A stretch of 64,000 nucleotides of DNA from Modestobacter marinus (GTDB lineage Bacteria; Actinomycetota; Actinomycetes; Mycobacteriales; Geodermatophilaceae): NCBI RefSeq assembly GCF_011758655.1, contig NZ_JAAMPA010000001.1:806001-870000 (forward strand), written 5' to 3'. The notes under the pieces are model-generated. The model was not told the DNA's origin, did not search any database, and saw only the letters and a program-made list of their open reading frames with translations. This document shows, one piece after another, positions 59,987 to 64,000 of the stretch. Made by a program: the position numbers and the translations under genes. Every line of letters begins with the position of its first letter. Within the stretch, counting starts at the first letter, position 1.

Positions 59987-60907
59987 TCACAGCCAGGAGT
60001 TGAAGGTGGCGACCATGTCCGAGTGCGTCCAACCCGGCACGGTGTGCCCCTGGTCGTGGTACTGGACGCGCACGTCGGCCGCGACGGGCTTGGCAAGACC
60101 GGCCAGCGCCAGGCCGTGCCGGTCCGGCGGCAGGATCGGGTCGACGAGCGAGACCACGGTCTTGACCCGCTTGCCGGCCCAGGCGCTCTGCGGCAGGCGG
60201 GCGGGGTTCGTGGCCGCGACGCGCGCCGGGTCGTTGCCGTACGGGGGGCCGATCCGGCCCGGGTCCCGGGCGTAGAGGTCTTCCATGTCGTAGCTCGCGT
60301 TGGCGAGGTAGATCCCGCGCATCCCGCGGACCATGCCGTTGCCGTAGGCGTAGGTCATCAGCGAGCCGCCGCCGGAGTTGGCGCGGGCGAACGCGACGCC
60401 GACGTTGAAGACCGCGCTGATGTACTTGTCCCAGTTGACCTGGTGGGTCAGGGCGGCCTGCGTCGTCCACGTGCTGCCACCGAAGTTCGGGCAGACGCAG
60501 ACCACGCCCCGGTCGACGAGCAGCATGCCGGGGTAGGCGTACGCGCCGTCCATCGCGGTGTGCGTGCTGCCGTTCGAGTGGTACATCCAGGCGACCGCGC
60601 TGGGCTTCGGCGCCTTCGGGGGGGTCGCGTGCGGCACGTAGAGCCGCGCCCGGTCGGTGCCCCAGACGACGTCGATCGCCTCGTACTTCTTCTTCCCGAT
60701 CCGGGTGGTCCGGGTGTCGGTGCGGGAGACCTCGCCGGGCAGCTTGGGGATCGGGCTGTAGACCGGGGCGGCCTGCGCGGGCCCGGCACCGACGGCCACG
60801 CCGGCGAGCCCGGCAGCGGCACCGAACAGGACGGCGCGGCGGCTGGCCAGGGGCGGACGGACGGTGGACGGGTCGGACGCCGGGACGTCCGAACGGGCTC
60901 GGGACAC
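59987..60907 (-). CDS. Tat-exported alpha/beta hydrolase-like protein without a nucleophile
   Basis: A 306-aa protein with a twin-arginine signal (ASRRAVLFGAAAGLAG, 21-36) and cleavage after AQA47. The body has the order of an alpha/beta hydrolase: VAWMYHSNGSTHTAM near the oxyanion hole, an Asp in LVDPILPPD (256-261) and His288 in QGHTVPGW. At the expected GxSxG elbow it reads AYGNG (187-191), with Gly in place of Ser. It may be a binding protein or use another mechanism. It lies at the start of the minus-strand EPS operon and diverges from the lyase-like gene. Confidence 0.72.
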   Translation of the reverse strand: MSRARSDVPASDPSTVRPPLASRRAVLFGAAAGLAGVAVGAGPAQAAPVYSPIPKLPGEVSRTDTRTTRIGKKKYEAIDVVWGTDRARLYVPHATPPKAPKPSAVAWMYHSNGSTHTAMDGAYAYPGMLLVDRGVVCVCPNFGGSTWTTQAALTHQVNWDKYISAVFNVGVAFARANSGGGSLMTYAYGNGMVRGMRGIYLANASYDMEDLYARDPGRIGPPYGNDPARVAATNPARLPQSAWAGKRVKTVVSLVDPILPPDRHGLALAGLAKPVAADVRVQYHDQGHTVPGWTHSDMVATFNSWL

Positions 60908-61217
60908 GGGCTATGCCCTCCATGAGGCCGGGACGGATGGTCGACACCGCGCCGCAGGACCGCAACACGTGTACCGGAAAACTAACCTCCACCGACCGGA
61001 GAAGCCAGGGATGACCTGCGGCCGGTCCCGTCCGGGTGTCACCCGATCGGGGACCACCACCCCGCCACCGCACGCACCGTGGGGCCCTCCCACCGCCCAC
61101 CCGTGGCGGACAGCGGCCGGTGGAGCCGTTCCGGCACGTACCCTGGACCGAAGGCCGACTTCCCTGGCCCACGGCCCGTCGCGGCGCCCGGACCCGCGCA
61201 TCGTCCCGAGGAGGAGC
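60908..61217. other. Divergent intergenic region, 310 bp
   Basis: Holds promoters for the Tat hydrolase (minus) and the lyase-like gene (plus). TAGTTT on the minus strand (60978-60983) is a good -10 candidate for the former, beside an acacgtgt palindrome at 60965-60972. TACCCT (61139-61144) is a -10 candidate for the latter, giving a leader of about 65 nt. No gene seen. Confidence 0.5.
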
Positions 61218-62369
61218 ATGGCGTCGATCGCCGTCCTGAGCCCCTCTCCGGGGGACCGGGTCCGCGGCACGGTCGAGGTGCGCGTCGAGGTCCGCGGCGG
61301 CAGCAGGGTGGGGAGCGTCACGGTCGCCATCGGCGATCCCGCCTTCGGGACCCTCCCGGCGGAGCCCGTCGGGGACCGGGTGTACGTCGCCCGCTGGGAC
61401 ACCCGGCGCAAGCTGGTCGACCCCGACGTCCCCGCGCCGGCCGACGCGATGTTCTGGATCACCGCCGCGGCGGTCGTCGACGGCATCCGGGTCGAGGCGC
61501 CGTACCTCGCCGTCGTCACCGCCAACGACCGGGACGCCGTGCGCGCGGAGTCCGCCGGCGGGTGGCGGGAGGAGCTCGCCTGGGCCGCGGACTACAGCGG
61601 TTCGACCGAGCAGTGGCTGGCCAGCACCACGCCCGTCGTCGGGGCCGAGTACGCCTCCGTCGAGCCCGACCCCGTGCTCGGGCCGGCCCGCCGCGCCGTC
61701 CGGGTCTCCGTGCCCGACAGCGCACGGGGCGACCGTGACCAGCCGACGTCGTCCACCGTGCGGTTCCAGTCCTCGAGCCCCTCCGACATCCGCGAGGGCG
61801 ACGAGTTCTGCGTCGGGTTCGCGTTCCTGCCCCCCGAGGACTTCCCCTCCGTGCACCCCCGGGACGGCGTCCTGGAACCCGAGGGCGAGGCCTCCGGCTA
61901 CATCGCCGTCTTCCAGTTCTACGGGCCGCCGTACGAGCAGGGCTCCCCGTTCGTGCTGCACACCGAGCGCCGCACGCCCGACGACCCGATCGACGAGTTC
62001 AGCGTGCGGGGCAACGAGCTCAACCCCGGCGACCCGGTGCCGTTCCTCTCGCTGCCCTACCGCCGCGGGCAGTGGACCGACGTCGTCTTCCGGGTCCGCG
62101 CGTCGTCGTCCATCGCCTCCGGCTGGGTGGAGTGCCACCTCAACCAGGGCGAGTCGACGGCGGTCCGCCCGATGCACCTCGCCGACGGCCGGCTCCGGGT
62201 CCCCCGGGTGCTCCTCCGGCCGGAGTCCCAGCCGCACCGGACGGACATGCAGATCTACCGGGTGGCCGGCCGCTTCGACCGGGTGACCCTGTGGCACACC
62301 GGCCACACGATCGCCCGCACGGTCGAGGAGGCCGACCCCGGCTCCTACCGGGGCGGGGTGCTGCCGTGA
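61218..62369 (+). CDS. Heparin-lyase-I-like polysaccharide lyase fold protein
   Basis: A 383-aa two-domain protein. Residues about 1-95 look like a bacterial Ig-like domain (VLSPSPGDRVRGTVEVRVEV). The rest resembles the concanavalin-like fold of heparin lyase I relatives: EFCVGFAFLPPEDFPSV, IAVFQFYGPP, and QWTDVVFRVRAS followed by GWVECHLNQGE. It may bind or cleave an acidic polysaccharide. GAGGAGG precedes the ATG, and the Ig-like domain begins at once, so there is no signal peptide, odd for a lyase. It overlaps the CHAP-like gene by 4 nt (GTGA). Confidence 0.75.
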   Translation: MASIAVLSPSPGDRVRGTVEVRVEVRGGSRVGSVTVAIGDPAFGTLPAEPVGDRVYVARWDTRRKLVDPDVPAPADAMFWITAAAVVDGIRVEAPYLAVVTANDRDAVRAESAGGWREELAWAADYSGSTEQWLASTTPVVGAEYASVEPDPVLGPARRAVRVSVPDSARGDRDQPTSSTVRFQSSSPSDIREGDEFCVGFAFLPPEDFPSVHPRDGVLEPEGEASGYIAVFQFYGPPYEQGSPFVLHTERRTPDDPIDEFSVRGNELNPGDPVPFLSLPYRRGQWTDVVFRVRASSSIASGWVECHLNQGESTAVRPMHLADGRLRVPRVLLRPESQPHRTDMQIYRVAGRFDRVTLWHTGHTIARTVEEADPGSYRGGVLP

Positions 62370-63013
62370 TCGACCCGCACGGCCCCTCCCTGCGCGGCGA
62401 CCCGCCGGCCGGCTCCGACGCCGCGGCCCCCGGCCGGCGGCCGATCAGTCGCCGCGCCTTCCTGCTCGCCGGCGGCGCCGTCCTCGCCGGCGGTGCGGCC
62501 GTCGCGACCGGGCTGTCCCGGTCGGGTGAGCCGGAGACCCCTCCGGTGACGGCGCCGACCCCGGGGACGCCCGCCCCCGCACCGGTGCCCGGCTCCCTGG
62601 ACGCGGTGCTCGCCGAGGCCGACCGGACCGCCGGACGCCGGCTGCTCGGCAGCCCGTGGCGGGCCTGGTTCGGCGAGACGTCGGAGCCGTGGAGCGCCAT
62701 CTACGTCAGCTGGTTGCTCCGCGACAACGGAGTGCCGCGGACGGCGGAGCCGGTGACCCTCTACGCGGAGCTGCAGCGCGCCGACCGGGTGGGCTCGACC
62801 CCGGAGCCCGGGGCACTGCTCTTCTACTCCCGCGGCGAGGTCAACCGGCCGCACCACGTGGGCCTGGTGACCTCGGTGACCCGGGGTGTGCCGCAGACGG
62901 TCGAGGGCGACCACCCCTTCGCGCTGCCCTACCCCGAGCGCTTCGTGCGCCGCTACGCCCGCCCGTGGGAGGACCAGGCGTTGATCAGCTACGGCTACCC
63001 TGCCTACGCCTGA
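62366..63013 (+). CDS. Tat-exported CHAP-like protein with Ser replacing the catalytic Cys
   Basis: A 215-aa protein. The twin-arginine signal is ISRRAFLLAGGAVLAGG (27-43), followed by a Pro-rich spacer and a CHAP-like domain (about 78-210). CHAP amidases have a W-C-A pair before the first helix; here it is W109-S110-A111 (EPWSAIYVSWLLRDNG). The second-site His is kept (HHVGLVTSV, 163-171), as is the acidic third site (VEGD, 179-182). It may be a non-hydrolytic wall- or glycan-binding relative. It is coupled to the lyase-like gene and followed by the GT2 gene after 18 nt. Confidence 0.75.
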   Translation: MIDPHGPSLRGDPPAGSDAAAPGRRPISRRAFLLAGGAVLAGGAAVATGLSRSGEPETPPVTAPTPGTPAPAPVPGSLDAVLAEADRTAGRRLLGSPWRAWFGETSEPWSAIYVSWLLRDNGVPRTAEPVTLYAELQRADRVGSTPEPGALLFYSRGEVNRPHHVGLVTSVTRGVPQTVEGDHPFALPYPERFVRRYARPWEDQALISYGYPAYA

Positions 63014-63031
63014 CCGCTGCCTGGAGGAAAC

Positions 63032-64000
63032 GTGCTGATCAGCGTCGTGCTGCCCGTCTACAACGACGCGACCCACCTCGCCGACGCGATCGACCGGGTG
63101 CTGGGCCAGGAGGGGGTCGACGTCGAGCTGGTGCTCGTCGACGACGGCTCCACCGACGGCTCGCGGGCGATCGCCCGGGCCGCGGCCGACCGGGACGCCC
63201 GGGTCCGGTTCGTGCCCCTGCCGGAGAACGGCGGTGTCGCGCGGGCCCGGGAGCGCGGGGTGCAGGAGGCGACCGCGGAGTGGATCTGGTTCGTCGACTC
63301 CGACGACGGCTGGCTGCCCGACGCCGCCGCCCGGCTGCTGGCCGCCGCGGAGGCGGCCCCCGACACCGACGTGGTGGTGGCCGGTGCCCGCGCCACCTTC
63401 GAGTCCGGCAAGGCGCCCACCCGCACCGACCCGCCGTCCGGCCCGCCCGTCCCGGGCAGGGAGGCGTTCCGCCTCTTCCTGACCGGGCGGATCACCGGGC
63501 ACCTGTGGAACAAGCTGTTCCGCCGGGAGCTGCTGCGCACCATCGACTTCACCCCGGCGCGGGTGCAGTCCGACCTCGCCATGGTCGCCCAGGCGGTCGC
63601 CGGCGCCCGCCGGGTGGCCTTCCTGCCGGTGGCCGTCTACGAGTACCGGGTGCGCAGCGCCTCGATCATCACCACCCGGTCCCGGCGCGCGGAGTCCCTC
63701 GAGCTCATCGCCGCCGCGGTCGAGACCGCCGCCCGGCGGGTGGACCCCGCCGTGACCGGCACCGCCGAGTACCGCTACTTCGTCACCCGCTACCTCACCC
63801 TGTCCGGGCTCAAGGACGCCGTCCTCGGCTCCTACGGCCCCGCGGAGAGCGCGGAGCTGGTGCGCCGGCTGCGCCGCCGGCTCGGGGTGCGGGAGCTGGT
63901 GCTCCTGGCCCGCCGGCGGGACGCCAAGCGGCTCGCGCTGGCGGCGTCGGCGAAGGTGTCCCTGCCCGCCTACCGCCGGCTCCTGGCCGTCGCCGACCGG
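63032..64000 (+). CDS. Glycosyltransferase family 2 (cut by window end)
   Basis: The first 323 codons of a GT-A enzyme; the frame is still open at the window edge. LISVVLPVYNDATHLADAID starts the fold, VLVDDGSTDGSRAIA gives the first Asp pair and WIWFVDSDDGWLPD the DxD metal site. SDLAMVAQAV carries the later acidic residue. GGAGG lies 4-5 nt before the GTG. It is in the same transcript as the lyase-like and CHAP-like genes and is probably another EPS sugar transferase. Confidence 0.9.
   Translation, partial: MLISVVLPVYNDATHLADAIDRVLGQEGVDVELVLVDDGSTDGSRAIARAAADRDARVRFVPLPENGGVARARERGVQEATAEWIWFVDSDDGWLPDAAARLLAAAEAAPDTDVVVAGARATFESGKAPTRTDPPSGPPVPGREAFRLFLTGRITGHLWNKLFRRELLRTIDFTPARVQSDLAMVAQAVAGARRVAFLPVAVYEYRVRSASIITTRSRRAESLELIAAAVETAARRVDPAVTGTAEYRYFVTRYLTLSGLKDAVLGSYGPAESAELVRRLRRRLGVRELVLLARRRDAKRLALAASAKVSLPAYRRLLAVADR

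Overview
The window is high-GC (well over 70% in most genes) and reads as a chromosomal segment of an actinobacterium, most plausibly Geodermatophilales (Blastococcus/Geodermatophilus/Modestobacter type). The evidence is codon bias, frequent GTG/TTG starts, many starts placed 6-7 nt after a TAnnnT-like -10 box (leaderless style), and gene content (DUF6318 lipoprotein, CGNR regulator, LCP protein, actinobacterial cysC/cysQ). The taxonomic call is inference; no rRNA is present.

Layout. 0-17 kb is mostly housekeeping and small accessory genes: a bifunctional PBP with PASTA domain and a repeat-encoded Pro-rich tail, a hotdog thioesterase, heme oxygenase, tRNA-Arg(ACG) and tRNA-Ser(GCT), an MFS exporter facing a CGNR regulator across a perfect inverted repeat, a PAP2 phosphatase, a DUF6318 lipoprotein with a PKD-like secreted protein, DoxX, a PHP protein, a TupA-like ATP-grasp protein, a glycosyltransferase, two small proteins, cysC and cysQ.

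17.4-37 kb is a first exopolysaccharide (EPS) block with an unusual mosaic of single genes on alternating strands: acyltransferase, UDP-sugar dehydrogenase, LCP attachment enzyme, four glycosyltransferases, a flippase, a Wzz/BY-kinase-like protein without a P-loop, a Wzy-like polymerase, a secreted GH16 hydrolase, a GMC oxidoreductase and the polyprenyl-phosphate sugar transferase expected to start the repeat unit.

37-43 kb holds a membrane protein, a GT39-like membrane glycosyltransferase and a segmental duplication: two complete secreted right-handed beta-helix proteins with matching promoters and terminators, plus a third truncated copy.

43-64 kb is a second EPS block. One plus-strand operon has a lipoprotein esterase, Wzz, Wzy, two sugar-transfer ATP-grasp proteins and, between the latter, a QueC-like PP-loop protein with an intact zinc site. 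A convergent TupA-like ATP-grasp gene and an ABC exporter follow. A minus-strand operon supplies a glycosyltransferase, Wzx-type flippase, pyruvyltransferase-like protein, hexapeptide acetyltransferase, integral-membrane acyltransferase and a PssD/PssE-like glycosyltransferase. The window ends with a Tat-exported hydrolase-like protein lacking a nucleophile, a heparin-lyase-like protein, a CHAP-like protein with Ser in place of Cys, and a GT2 cut by the window edge.

Together, initiation (sugar transferase), assembly (GTs), export (two flippases and an ABC exporter), polymerisation (two Wzy), length control (two Wzz), wall attachment (LCP), decoration (acyl, pyruvyl and possibly amide groups) and turnover (GH16, lyase-like) are all present, so the strain may make more than one polymer. 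The most likely undescribed system is the PP-loop plus ATP-grasp module at 46.7-50.6 kb, which could activate carboxylates (for example uronates from the UDP-sugar dehydrogenase) for amide formation; this is inference.
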